A DNA stretch of 45,905 nt from a bacterium (GCA_015486285.1 WFRX01000270.1:1-45905), one strand, 5' to 3'; positions 16,015 through 25,395 are shown, numbered from the stretch's first letter. Numbers and translations are program-made. Notes: generated by a model not told the origin, from the sequence alone.

Positions 16015-17274
16015 ATGCCCACGATCGACGATTTCATCCAGCCGAAGGAGTGGGTGTCGGAGTTCATCATCGAGGTGGGCAAGATGATCCGGAGGTGGGG
16101 AGAGGAACGATACATCCCGATCCGACAGCAAGTGGATGAGGACTGGCGGGACCACGTTCTGATCGAACCGCTGCTGAAAGAGGCCCTCGTGGACCTCGGC
16201 CTGAACAAGGGCATGTTCCCCGCGGAAGTGGGGGGGGCCGATTCCTCTGAAGGGGCGGCCGGTATCTGTATGACCGCCCAGGAGCTGGCCCGCATTGATT
16301 CCGGTTTTGCAACGGCCTGCCTTTGCTCAACCTGGGGGATGATGCCCGCCATCCTGGAGCCCCATCGCAGCCAGGAGATCTGCAGGGAATTCGGCCCGAA
16401 GTTCTGCGGTCCCGAGCTTTACGTGGGATGCCACGCCATGACAGAGCCCGCGAGCGGCGCCGATGTGGAAAACATCGGCCGCATGCAGGGGCGGACGATC
16501 CGGACGACCGCGACCCTGGACGGGGACGAATGGGTGATCAACGGACACAAGATCTGGCCGACCAACTCGGGCAAGCTGGCCGATCTGTTCACAGTCGTCT
16601 GCACGACCCGGAGGGGGTCTACCGATCCGAACGACTTTGCCCTCATCCTCGTTCCCGCCGATACGGAGGGCGTCTCCACCGGGGCTCCTTATCGAAAGTG
16701 CGGCATGAACGCGGACATGAACTCGGACATCTGGTTTGAGAACGTCCGCGTGCCGAGGCGCTATCGCTTTCACGGCCCAGGGGATGATCTGAAATACTGG
16801 CGCCGGGCCATCAGTTCGGGCAACCTCGCCTCCGCCGCCATGTGCGTAGGGGTGATGAAGTCCGTGTACGAAATCATCAAGAAATGGACCACCGAGCGCG
16901 TTGTCGCGGGCAAGCCCCTCAAGGAGCACAGCCTCGTGGCGGATATGCTCTCCGAGGTGGCTTTGCTGATCGAATCCACATCGGCATGGATGTGGTGTTA
17001 CGCACGGGAGATGGACCATCCGGAGATCTACAGGTGGGACCCCTGGGACGAACGCTTTCTTCTCAAGACGCGCGGCTTGTCGCTTTACGCGTCCAACGCC
17101 GTTGAGCAGGCCTGCAGCCGTGCCATGGACTTTATGGGCTCCTATGGCTACTGCCGGGAATTCGACATCGAGAAACACTGGCGGGACCAGAAGGTCATCG
17201 GCCTCTGGATGGGCGGCAAGGGCCTCAAGGCCCTTGAAAACGCCCGCTACTGGTATGATCTCGAAACGTTGTAG
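16015..17274 (+). CDS. Acyl-CoA dehydrogenase family protein, atypical active site
   Basis: 419 residues with the full acyl-CoA dehydrogenase fold. The FAD/substrate motif appears as AMTEPASGADV near residue 142 (usual TEPxAGSDV), followed by WVINGHKIWPTNSG, and a C-terminal FMGSYGYCREFDIEKHWRD. The Glu that abstracts the alpha proton is not where expected. The C-terminal YEGT-like position reads LWMGG (Trp398-Met399), and the helix-G ERL position of isovaleryl/long-chain types reads ISSGNLAS. It may use another residue, or catalyse a different reaction on an acyl-CoA. GGAAAGGAGG precedes ATG 16015. It diverges from hisHF; no electron-transfer flavoprotein is adjacent. Confidence 0.85.
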   Translation: MPTIDDFIQPKEWVSEFIIEVGKMIRRWGEERYIPIRQQVDEDWRDHVLIEPLLKEALVDLGLNKGMFPAEVGGADSSEGAAGICMTAQELARIDSGFATACLCSTWGMMPAILEPHRSQEICREFGPKFCGPELYVGCHAMTEPASGADVENIGRMQGRTIRTTATLDGDEWVINGHKIWPTNSGKLADLFTVVCTTRRGSTDPNDFALILVPADTEGVSTGAPYRKCGMNADMNSDIWFENVRVPRRYRFHGPGDDLKYWRRAISSGNLASAAMCVGVMKSVYEIIKKWTTERVVAGKPLKEHSLVADMLSEVALLIESTSAWMWCYAREMDHPEIYRWDPWDERFLLKTRGLSLYASNAVEQACSRAMDFMGSYGYCREFDIEKHWRDQKVIGLWMGGKGLKALENARYWYDLETL

Positions 17275-17479
17275 CAGAGAACATTCAACCTGATTCTGAA
17301 GCTTTACATGCAACCCATTGATATATAAGACGATTGAACGGAAAGCACCAGGGCGGGTTTCATCCTTGAAAGCCTACGGATGCCTCCCCCTTGGAAAGGA
17401 CTGGCGTCTATGATAGAAAATGGGCGTTCACCGGCGATGATGAACCTTCCCGAGTATCCACGCCAGAGGTAGCGGCCCG

Positions 17480-18517
17480 ATGAGTCCTGCCCCGCCAGAA
17501 GACAACCCCGAGGATCTCTATTTGAGGGTCTTCGAAAAGGCCTCGATCCGTAAGCAATCGGGTTGCGACCCCCTTTCCGCCGACTGGCAGGCCATCCTTG
17601 AGATCGCCTTGAACCTGGGGAGAGCCCACCTTCTTCGGAATCCGGGTCGATTGCTGCCCTTGCAGATAGGGAACGACGAGGAATGGGAATTTTACCTGGA
17701 CCTGCTCGAAAAACTCGATCTGCCGCCGGATACCTATGCAGTGGTCAGTACGCCGAGCTTCTCGGAAACCCTTCTCGATGCCGTGGACGACCAGGAGCCT
17801 GATGGGGCCGGGGAGTGCGAGATGCCTTGGGGGAAAAAGTCCTATTTGATCATCATCAGCGATTGCCGAGACCACACGAGGATCATGCAGGTTTCCCTCC
17901 CGAGCGCTTCCGGCTCTTCCGGCATCGATGTGTACGACGACGGGAAGCACCTGGCAGACTACACCTATCACACCACAGAAGAGTGCATCGAGGCCCTTGG
18001 AAAGGTTCCCTGGATCTTTTTCAGTCCCAGGGGGGATTGGACAGAGGAACAGATCATCCGGTACACGGAAAACTGGTTCCTGAGAGGCATTGATACGCAG
18101 GACTTCCAAGGGATGTCGCTCCATAGCCGGTACAGCTACGTCCATCACCCCGAACTTCTCAATGTGTCCCCGTTGGAGGCCGTCTTCCGGCTTCTCCTGG
18201 CTTCTGTTCCTTCCGCTCTGGAGAATCTCGACACGGCGATCGAGACGGCGAACGACCTGTACCGGGACCTGGAACTCGGCGAAGCGGTCGTCACCAAGGA
18301 TGGGATCCTCCGAAACGATCCCGAGCCATGCCGCTCTCTCTTCGGCCGTGTCGTTGTCGAGATGGAACAGCAGCTGGAGGCGATGCGGGGGATGGAGGAA
18401 ATCCCCTGTCCCGCGCCGGACGACCCGGATTATGATCGCCTCTTCACACAAACAGCAAAGAAAATATACGAAAAGATCGTTGGGCAGCCATGCCCTTCAT
18501 CCATCACCTTCGGGTAG
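17480..18517 (+). CDS. Unrecognised protein of 345 residues
   Basis: I do not recognise a family. The protein is acidic and soluble, without signal peptide or membrane segments. It begins with a Pro/Glu-rich leader, has a hydrophobic core strand KSYLIIISDCRDHTRIMQV near residue 115, an aromatic segment WIFFSPRGDWTEEQIIRYTEN near residue 177, and a helical C-terminal third (ALENLDTAIETANDLYRDLEL; MEQQLEAMRGMEE). Codon use matches its neighbours. ATG 17480 is preceded by AGAGGT at suitable spacing. The 205 bp before it contain an AT-rich patch (ttgatatataag near 17320) that could hold a promoter. It converges with the acyl-CoA ligase gene 41 bp downstream. Confidence 0.75.
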   Translation: MSPAPPEDNPEDLYLRVFEKASIRKQSGCDPLSADWQAILEIALNLGRAHLLRNPGRLLPLQIGNDEEWEFYLDLLEKLDLPPDTYAVVSTPSFSETLLDAVDDQEPDGAGECEMPWGKKSYLIIISDCRDHTRIMQVSLPSASGSSGIDVYDDGKHLADYTYHTTEECIEALGKVPWIFFSPRGDWTEEQIIRYTENWFLRGIDTQDFQGMSLHSRYSYVHHPELLNVSPLEAVFRLLLASVPSALENLDTAIETANDLYRDLELGEAVVTKDGILRNDPEPCRSLFGRVVVEMEQQLEAMRGMEEIPCPAPDDPDYDRLFTQTAKKIYEKIVGQPCPSSITFG

Positions 18518-18558
18518 GCATTTTCTCGTGGCGGGAAATCGGTGGAGCCCGGAAACGA

Positions 18559-20106
18559 TCAAATTTCCAATGGAGACCGTTGCGGGGATTCGGAAAATTT
18601 CTCCCTCAGTTGACGTTTGAGGACTTTCCCGGTGGCATTTTTCGGGATTTCTTCCACCAATCGGATCGCTTTCGGTATCTTGTATCCGGCGATCTTTTCT
18701 CTACAAAAGGCCTTCACCTCTTCGAGGCCCAATGTTTTTCCCTCCTTCAGGACGACCACGGCCGTTACGGCCTCTCCCCATGTCGGATCCGGCAGACCCA
18801 GCACCGTCGCTTCAGCGATAGAAGGGTGTTGCGCCAGTACGTTTTCCACCTCCCTGGGGTAGACGTTCTCTCCGCCGGTCTTTACAAGATCCTTCTTGCG
18901 GCCCATGAAGTAAAGGTATCCGTCCTTGTCCAGGCGGCCGAGATCGCCGGTGTGAAGCCACCCCCGCGTGTACAAGGCCGTGTTGGCCTCCTCGTTGTTC
19001 CAGTATCGGCAGCACATCCTGGACCTCACCATGATCTCGCCGCACGCGCCGACAGGCAGCCTTTTGCACGATCCATCCCAAATTGCGAGGTCGATACCGG
19101 CCATCGGTCTGCCGCAGGTATCGGGGTTTTGGAAGGCGGCCTCCCCTTTCACCACCGTGACCGGCCCGGTGCACTCGGTCTGTCCCCACACGCCCATGAA
19201 TTCGCACTCCAGCTCATCGCATAGCGCCTTGAACAGGCTCATGGTCTTTTCGCCCAGGCCGCCGCCGCTGATGAGGAGACGGAGGGAAGAAAAATCCATG
19301 TTCCGATTCTTCGCCTTGTCCAGCAGGACCCATACCTGTTGCGCCGAAACCACCATGCTGATGGACGCCTTCCTCGCGGACATGAGATCCGCGATCTCTT
19401 CGATCTTCAGTCCCTCGGGAACCAGGTTGAGGCCTCCCCCGGCCATTGTGGCCCGTGTGCGAATCAAGCCCGCCTGGTGAAAATACGGCATGATCGCCAT
19501 GTAGACGTCCGCCTCGGTCACCCCCATCGCCTCCGCCGTCAGCTCGTCCACCGTCGTGGAACCCTCTTGTGTCTGAAGACACCCCTTCGGCGTACCCGTT
19601 GTCCCGCTCGTGTAGATCAGCAGAACAGGGTCCGCAGGTCCGACCTGTTGCGGGGCTCCGATCCGCTTCTTCGCCCGGATCAATTCATCCGTCCCATATT
19701 GCACGCCATCGGCGGCGCCGATGCCCACGGAGAACCGGAGGGTCGGGCAGCCGGATTGAAGTTCGGCGACCCTCTCCGCATGAGGAGCATCCACAATCAA
19801 GGCACGGCTCCCCGCATCGTTCATGGCCCACAACCACTCGCGGGCAACGTGCCGGGTATTCATCACGTGGAGGATGATGCCCAACCGGGATGTCGCATAA
19901 TGATACGCCAGGAAATCCATGCAGTTGTTCGCGAGGATGGAGACCCGGTCCCCCTTCTTCAGACCAAGCGAGTCCAGGGCTCCGGCCAGCCACTCGACAC
20001 GGTCGTAGAAGTCCGCGAAAGTCGTCTCTTCCGTCGCACTGCAGACAGCCGTCTTGCGGCCGAATCTATGGGCCGCTTTCCGCAGTTTGTCGTGCAGGAG
20101 ATCCAT
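18559..20106 (-). CDS. AMP-forming acyl-CoA synthetase/ligase
   Basis: 515 residues, ANL superfamily. The P-loop-like motif IYTSGTTGTPKG is near residue 166, the A5 motif is GVWGQTECTG near residue 305, the hinge region HTGDLGRLDKDGYLYFMGRKKD is near residue 395, and the acyl-activation Lys is in KNATGKVLKR near the end. It converts a carboxylic acid, ATP and CoA to acyl-CoA, AMP and PPi in the cytoplasm. Chain-length or aromatic specificity cannot be read. AAGGAG precedes ATG 20106. It is the last gene of the trkH-trkA-clc-cupin-ligase run, 27 bp after the cupin gene, and could feed the acyl-CoA pathways nearby. Confidence 0.92.
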   Translation of the reverse strand: MDLLHDKLRKAAHRFGRKTAVCSATEETTFADFYDRVEWLAGALDSLGLKKGDRVSILANNCMDFLAYHYATSRLGIILHVMNTRHVAREWLWAMNDAGSRALIVDAPHAERVAELQSGCPTLRFSVGIGAADGVQYGTDELIRAKKRIGAPQQVGPADPVLLIYTSGTTGTPKGCLQTQEGSTTVDELTAEAMGVTEADVYMAIMPYFHQAGLIRTRATMAGGGLNLVPEGLKIEEIADLMSARKASISMVVSAQQVWVLLDKAKNRNMDFSSLRLLISGGGLGEKTMSLFKALCDELECEFMGVWGQTECTGPVTVVKGEAAFQNPDTCGRPMAGIDLAIWDGSCKRLPVGACGEIMVRSRMCCRYWNNEEANTALYTRGWLHTGDLGRLDKDGYLYFMGRKKDLVKTGGENVYPREVENVLAQHPSIAEATVLGLPDPTWGEAVTAVVVLKEGKTLGLEEVKAFCREKIAGYKIPKAIRLVEEIPKNATGKVLKRQLREKFSESPQRSPLEI

Positions 20107-20133
20107 CGCGGCTCGTCTCCTTCATGGCATGCG

Positions 20134-20835
20134 TTACCGCCTGGCTGCGGCCTCCCGCAGAGGCGGCGAATAGATCACGAGCAGCTTGAGGGGCTGGGAT
20201 ACGCCTTCCGAGGTCCCGTGAGGTGTGCCCCGCGGGTAGTAGATCAGCAGTGGCTCTTGAGCGCCCTCCAGTACGTACAGGACTTGCTCGAGGTCCTCGT
20301 GGAGGTGTTCCTCCGCTCCGCCTCCGGCCTCGATCCTGCCTTCGATGACTTCCACTCGTTCGTCCAGGAATAAACGCCGGTTTACCGTTCCCACGTGTCC
20401 CGCCGGTTCGTACGGAGGGACTTCGGCCGGATTCACCACGCGAAGGAGCCCCTCCGCAGGCCCGTCCGAAGAGTCCTTACATCCGCGGTGCCGCAGACGA
20501 GGGCGAATTGCCAGAAGCGTGAGGCCCTCCGACTTGACGAGAAGCTCGGATTCCCGGGGCGTACCGCGCGAAACAACGAGCAGACAGCCGACCGAAACAC
20601 TCATGTCCTCTTTCTCTTGTCGAAGCGTCGCCTCTCCACCGACGATATAATAGAGCGTCATCACCTCCTCGGCCCCGCTCGCCTGTTGAACGACGCCGGG
20701 TCGCGCGATCTCGATCTGCTCTATCTCCAGGTTTTCGCTTGTCAGTAAAGTTCGTTTGTAAGTCCGCGGCTGCCCTCCCATCGGGGTCGCCGGGACCTCG
20801 TTCACCGCAATCAAGACAGCTGCTTTCTCTTCCAT
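20134..20835 (-). CDS. Two-domain cupin protein
   Basis: 233 residues made of two cupin-like halves. The first (about 35-110) has strand and glycine pattern EEVMTLYYIVGGEATLRQE but no histidine ligands. The second (about 155-225) has motif 1 with HLHEDLEQ and motif 2 PRGTPHGTSE, so a metal could bind through His-x-His, Glu and a later His. The loop between the two motifs is very short (only about eight residues, VLEGAQEPLLIYYPRG), shorter than normal cupins. Function is unknown; many bicupins are dioxygenases, isomerases or sugar-binding regulators. It sits 33 bp after the ClC stop and 27 bp before the acyl-CoA ligase. Confidence 0.75.
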   Translation of the reverse strand: MEEKAAVLIAVNEVPATPMGGQPRTYKRTLLTSENLEIEQIEIARPGVVQQASGAEEVMTLYYIVGGEATLRQEKEDMSVSVGCLLVVSRGTPRESELLVKSEGLTLLAIRPRLRHRGCKDSSDGPAEGLLRVVNPAEVPPYEPAGHVGTVNRRLFLDERVEVIEGRIEAGGGAEEHLHEDLEQVLYVLEGAQEPLLIYYPRGTPHGTSEGVSQPLKLLVIYSPPLREAAARR

Positions 20836-20868
20836 CTCTCTGCCTCGTTACTTCGCTCTTCCCGGATC

Positions 20869-23121
20869 TCATCGCTCCGGAAGCGCGTCGTTCAAGCCTG
20901 TCATGATGTCCCGGCGGCTGATCACCCCCACGAGCCTTTCGGGGCTTTCCCGGCTGACTACGGGAAGAATCGAGAAATCACCGGAACTGATCTTCTTCAA
21001 GGCGGAAAAGAGTTTTTCCTTTTCGAACGCTGTGACGGGATTCGCGGTTCCGATCTCCCGGGCGGTCAGGGATTCGTTCCCTTTCTGCAATGCCCTGTGC
21101 ACATCGCTCACGGACAGAACGCCGACAAGCATCTGTTGACCCTCCACCACGGGAAAGCTCTTGAACCTGTATTTCTCGAGGAAGGTGCGGATCTCGGCGA
21201 GTTTCATGTCCGCATCGACCACCACCGGGGATCGCTGCATGACGTCTCCAACCATGACCGTACGCAGCGCCGCGATTTCCAGGTCTGCGGCCCCGCCCTC
21301 TTTCGTCTCGCCGGACTTCGCCTCGCTGATGCGCTTATTGTAATACTCGATGACTTCCCGCCGATCCAGCATGCCCAGGAGAACCGTGTGATCTTCATCC
21401 TTGACAACGGGCAATCGGTTCAGATTCCGAACCGTGAACTTCTTCAACACCTCATTCAGGTCTTCGGAAGGGGTTGTATAGATGATGTCCGTCTTGGCTA
21501 CATCCTTCATCCTGACGAGTTCGCCGATTGCTTCATCGAAAAGGACCCCTCGGACATCATTGATCGAAAAAATCCCCGTGAGCCGGTTCATATGGTCCAC
21601 CACAGGGAAATAGGTCAGATCGGTCGAACGAAACAACTCCCGGAATTGTTTGAAAGTCATGTCCTCCGGGACCGGTTCTACCGGCCGGAGCTTAGGAAGC
21701 AATTCCTGCACGCGAATGGTGGCCAGCACGTCAATGAAGAAGTCGCCCCTGTGGGCGTTGGAGTCGATCTTCCCCTTGACCTGCATTTCATAGATCGTCC
21801 AACGGCGCGCAAGCAGATAAGCAAGGACGCAAACAACCATGCCCGGAAGGAGAAGATGGTAGGAGTCGGTCATCTCGCTGACAAAAATAATGGTGGAGAT
21901 GGGGGCATTGGAGACGGCGGCAAAAAATCCGGCCATGCCGACCACAACAAACGCCCCGGGTTGCGTAACGAGCGCGGGAAAGAAGGAATGAAAAATCTGC
22001 CCCACAACCCCTCCCAGGGCCCCTCCGATCACAACAGAAGGGCCGAAAACCCCTCCGCTTCCCCCGGAACCGATCGACAGCGAGGTCGTTGCGATTTTTC
22101 CGAAAGCGAGTCCAAGCAGGAAAAGGATCGACAGCCGGTTCTCCAAGGCCATCTGGGCATAGCCGTATCCGAAGGAGAGGGTCTGAGGAAGGAAAAATCC
22201 GACTGCACCGGTACAGAGCCCCCCCAGCGCCGGCTTGATGTGATTCGGTATTTTGATGAGCCGGGCGAGATCCCGAATCCCGTAAAAAGATTTTACGTAC
22301 AGGATACCCGCACCGACAAGCACAAAGGACAACACGATGTACGGCCCCAGTTCCAGCGGGTTTCGGAACACGTAGTCTTGGGTCTTGAACAGAGAGCCCC
22401 AACCGAAAACCACGCAGAACACGCAATAGGCCACGGCCGATGAGATTCCCGCGGGAATGATCACGTCGGATTCGAATTCCGGATCGCGGTACAGCACTTC
22501 CGCCGCAAAAAGAGCGCCCGCCATGGGAGCGCGGAAAATACTTCCAATGCCCGCCCCCATGCCCGCCGCCAGCATGATCCTGCGCTGACGCTCGGAAAGT
22601 TTCAGGCGCGTTGCCAGGAAAGAGCCGAACCCGGCCCCGATCTGGGCGATGGGCCCTTCACGTCCCCCGGAGCCTCCCGAGCTGATCGTAAGGGCGGAGG
22701 CGATGGTCTTGATGAAGGGGATTCTACCCCGGATCTGGCCCCCCTTGTTGTGGTATGCGTCGATGGCGGCGTCCGTACCATGTCCTTCCGCCTCCGGCGC
22801 AAACGTATAGACCAGCCACCCACTCAACAATCCGCCAAGCGCCGGAACAAGAACCAGCGCCCAACGGATCAAGGGGTGATCACCGGGCGGGAAGAGATTG
22901 CCCTCGCCGGCAGGCGGGGGCGGTCGATATCCCGCCATCTGGTCCAGAAAGAGATAGGTGCCTGCCTGGCACAAATAGTGAAAAACAACGGCACCCAGCC
23001 CGGCGATGATTCCAATGAGCACATAATAGGAAACCCATTTCCCCCCACTCGTGACCATGCCGTATCGCAACGGCAGGACACGTACGCCGGCCCACCCTTG
23101 CCTTCCCCGTTTTCCTCCCAC
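20869..23121 (-). CDS. ClC family chloride transporter/channel with four CBS domains
   Basis: 750 residues, an inner-membrane ClC core (about 25-440) plus a cytoplasmic C-terminal region. ClC signatures are GGSGGREGP with the gating Glu155 and GSGGSGGVFGPS near residue 350. An acidic residue in AALFAAEVLY-like segment AGALFAAEVLYRD matches the internal proton-path Glu, so H+/Cl- exchange is possible. The first signature reads GHGTDAAIDAYH in place of GSGIP. Four CBS repeats follow (PVVDHMNRLTGIFS, PVVKDEDHTVLLG, PVVEGQQMLVGVLS, PVVSRESPERLVGVIS), enough for two Bateman modules that could sense nucleotides. GTG start at 23121 with GGAAAGGAAG. Third in the trkH-trkA-clc run. Confidence 0.92.
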   Translation of the reverse strand: MGGKRGRQGWAGVRVLPLRYGMVTSGGKWVSYYVLIGIIAGLGAVVFHYLCQAGTYLFLDQMAGYRPPPPAGEGNLFPPGDHPLIRWALVLVPALGGLLSGWLVYTFAPEAEGHGTDAAIDAYHNKGGQIRGRIPFIKTIASALTISSGGSGGREGPIAQIGAGFGSFLATRLKLSERQRRIMLAAGMGAGIGSIFRAPMAGALFAAEVLYRDPEFESDVIIPAGISSAVAYCVFCVVFGWGSLFKTQDYVFRNPLELGPYIVLSFVLVGAGILYVKSFYGIRDLARLIKIPNHIKPALGGLCTGAVGFFLPQTLSFGYGYAQMALENRLSILFLLGLAFGKIATTSLSIGSGGSGGVFGPSVVIGGALGGVVGQIFHSFFPALVTQPGAFVVVGMAGFFAAVSNAPISTIIFVSEMTDSYHLLLPGMVVCVLAYLLARRWTIYEMQVKGKIDSNAHRGDFFIDVLATIRVQELLPKLRPVEPVPEDMTFKQFRELFRSTDLTYFPVVDHMNRLTGIFSINDVRGVLFDEAIGELVRMKDVAKTDIIYTTPSEDLNEVLKKFTVRNLNRLPVVKDEDHTVLLGMLDRREVIEYYNKRISEAKSGETKEGGAADLEIAALRTVMVGDVMQRSPVVVDADMKLAEIRTFLEKYRFKSFPVVEGQQMLVGVLSVSDVHRALQKGNESLTAREIGTANPVTAFEKEKLFSALKKISSGDFSILPVVSRESPERLVGVISRRDIMTGLNDALPER

Positions 23122-23193
23122 GCTCTTCCTTTCCAGCGCGAGTCAACAGAGCGCACCAGGCCCCATTCTGTTTCCCCGCTCCTCTGCGATCCC

Positions 23194-23892
23194 TTATCGC
23201 TTCTGAAGTCGCTCTATATCCTCGTTTTTTCCGACTACAACGAGCAGATCCGAGTCCCTGATGATGAAATTCGCATCGGGGACCAGGGCCTTTCCCTCTA
23301 AAACCTGTTTTATCGCGATTACCTCGACGTGATATACCCTTCTCAGATCGATTTCGCGCAGACTCTTGCCGATAAATTCGTTGTCCGGAGCAAGTTCGAT
23401 GATGCTGTATTCGTCGCCCAGCGGCAGGTAGTCCAGCACGTTGGATCCGGCCATTACGGTCGCCGTTCGCATGGCCATGTCCCGTTCCGGAAAAACCACC
23501 TCCGTCGCGCCGAGGCCCACCGCAATCCGTGCGTGTTCCTCGGAAACCGCCTTGGCGATGATCTGCTTCACTCCCATGTCCCGAAGATGCAGCAGGGAAA
23601 GGAGGCTCGCGCCCATCTCGTCCCCAATGCTCAGAGCCACCATATCGAATTCGTCCATATGGAGCGACCTCAGAACCTGCGGATCGGTTACGTCGCCGAT
23701 GACCGCCTGGCATACATGATCCTGGAGGAGGCGTACCCGCCGCTCATCCATGTCAACCACCAGCACATCGCACCCCAGCTCGGTAAGCCTGCGGGAAAGA
23801 TAGAACCCGAAGTTGCTCAGCCCCAAGACAGCGATCTTTCTCTTTCTTCTCTTGTCCGCCCTTTTCGAACACACCGGTTTTCGCGCTCCCAT
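23194..23892 (-). CDS. trkA: TrkA/KtrA-type potassium uptake regulatory subunit
   Basis: 232 residues: a basic leader (RRKRK), an RCK N domain with Rossmann motif AVLGLSNFG and the VVDMDERR acidic end of strand 2, and an RCK C (TrkA_C) domain from about residue 148. One RCK pair, so a KtrA/half-TrkA size. It binds NAD(H)/ATP-type nucleotides and gates the TrkH/KtrB channel at the membrane. The first Gly-x-Gly reads GLSNFG, a variant common in Ktr proteins. ATG 23892 has GGGAGG 8 bp upstream. It lies 40 bp after trkH and 72 bp before clc. Confidence 0.92.
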   Translation of the reverse strand: MGARKPVCSKRADKRRKRKIAVLGLSNFGFYLSRRLTELGCDVLVVDMDERRVRLLQDHVCQAVIGDVTDPQVLRSLHMDEFDMVALSIGDEMGASLLSLLHLRDMGVKQIIAKAVSEEHARIAVGLGATEVVFPERDMAMRTATVMAGSNVLDYLPLGDEYSIIELAPDNEFIGKSLREIDLRRVYHVEVIAIKQVLEGKALVPDANFIIRDSDLLVVVGKNEDIERLQKR

Positions 23893-23932
23893 CGTCGGGA
23901 CCTCCCGTGCCCCAGCCTTCGTAGACCCAATA

Positions 23933-25300
23933 TCAGCCGATCATGATTTCCTCTTCGATGAGCCGGTACCCACCGTCTTTGGCCCTCCTCTCGAGCGCAG
24001 CCATCAGGGTAAGCGGCCCCAGACGCCCCACAAACATCAACCCGATCACGACCAGTTTGCTGACGGAGCCGAGACTGGGGGTAAGCCCCGTAGACAAACC
24101 CACCGTGCCGAAGGCGGACACCGCCTCGAAGAGCAGCTCGAGAAACATTCCGCGGCTTTCCGGGTGGGGAACGCCTTGCAGTTCAAAAACGAGAAGAAGG
24201 ACCAGACAAGCCGAGACAAAGAACACCGAAATGACCAAAAGGGTTACGGCCTTCCGGATTGTCTCGGAGGATATGGCGCGGTGCTGGAACTCGCTTTGCC
24301 GCCGTCCTCTCAACTGGCTCTGCAACGTCAACAGCAGGGTCGCAAAAGAGGTCACCTTGATGCCTCCCCCCGTACTGCCCGGAGAGGCCCCGATGAACAT
24401 GAGCAGGATGAGAAGAAACAGGGTCGGATTGCTCAGGTGATAGATGTCAACCGTGTTGAATCCGGCTGTTCGGCATGTGACGGACTGAAAGAAAGAGCAG
24501 AGGATCTGGGTCACAACAGGCATGTCGGCCAGTGTGTTGCTTCTCTCCAACAAGAAAAAAAAGAAGGCGCCGAATGCAATCAGAAAGAAACTGAACAGCA
24601 GTACGATGCGCGACTGCATATTCAGCCGTCTGAAGTCGAGTTTCAAAAGGAAAAAGCGCCCCCGACCCAGTGCATCCCTGAGATCACGCAACACGAAAAA
24701 ACCGATTCCCCCTGCAACGATGAGAAACGCCACGGTCGTGTTGATCCAGACATCGCCCCGAAAAGAGCAAAGACTATCCGAAAAAAGGCTGAATCCCGCG
24801 TTACAAAAGGCGGAAACAGAGTGGAAAACAGCGTGCCCCAACGCCATTGCCGGCCCCTCGCCCGCCCGCGAGAAGCCGGCGAAGAGGAAGACCGCACCCA
24901 CGGCTTCGATTCCGATCGTCAGGCGGACCGTGTCGCGCAGAAGTTCGCGGAAGGAGATCCGCAGGCGCGAGGGAAAGGAGGAGGCGGTTGCCTCCATGGA
25001 GCGCAGCGAGATGCGCCATCCCATCTGGTGCAGGATAAAAACGCTCATGGTCAGGATGCCCAGCCCCCCCAACTGGATCAGGGTCAGCAGGATGAGCTGG
25101 CCCGTGAAGGAGAAGAAGGTCCCCGTATCCTTTACCGTCAAGCCGGTCACGCAAACCGCGGACGTGGCCGTAAAGAGTGCATCGACGAATCCCAGCGATC
25201 CTTCCCGCAGGGAAAAAGGCAATTGAAGCAGGACGGCGCCCACCAGGATGGCGGCCGCAAAGCTCAAGATAAGGAGTTGAGAAGTATTGAGTCGCGTCAC
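23933..25300 (-). CDS. trkH: TrkH/KtrB-type potassium translocating subunit
   Basis: 455 residues with about ten hydrophobic segments. Selectivity-filter-like loops occur at SAVCVTGLTV (near residue 48), SAFCNAGFSLF (near 163), TCRTAGFNTVD (near 272) and FEAVSAFGTVGLS (near 392), the four P-loops of the Trk/Ktr/HKT superfamily with their conserved Gly. It moves K+ (with Na+ or H+) across the inner membrane under TrkA control. GTG start at 25300. First gene of a trkH-trkA-clc run, which suggests joint handling of K+ and Cl- in osmotic or pH adaptation. The 240 bp upstream hold no gene. Confidence 0.93.
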   Translation of the reverse strand: MTRLNTSQLLILSFAAAILVGAVLLQLPFSLREGSLGFVDALFTATSAVCVTGLTVKDTGTFFSFTGQLILLTLIQLGGLGILTMSVFILHQMGWRISLRSMEATASSFPSRLRISFRELLRDTVRLTIGIEAVGAVFLFAGFSRAGEGPAMALGHAVFHSVSAFCNAGFSLFSDSLCSFRGDVWINTTVAFLIVAGGIGFFVLRDLRDALGRGRFFLLKLDFRRLNMQSRIVLLFSFFLIAFGAFFFFLLERSNTLADMPVVTQILCSFFQSVTCRTAGFNTVDIYHLSNPTLFLLILLMFIGASPGSTGGGIKVTSFATLLLTLQSQLRGRRQSEFQHRAISSETIRKAVTLLVISVFFVSACLVLLLVFELQGVPHPESRGMFLELLFEAVSAFGTVGLSTGLTPSLGSVSKLVVIGLMFVGRLGPLTLMAALERRAKDGGYRLIEEEIMIG

Positions 25301-25395
25301 GGGGAACTCGTCCCTTTGAAAAACTCGTGTTGGACCGTCCTGATGGAAATGGGGGGTTCCCGGCAGCCCCTTGACGGCCCTCTTTGTCGCGGGAC

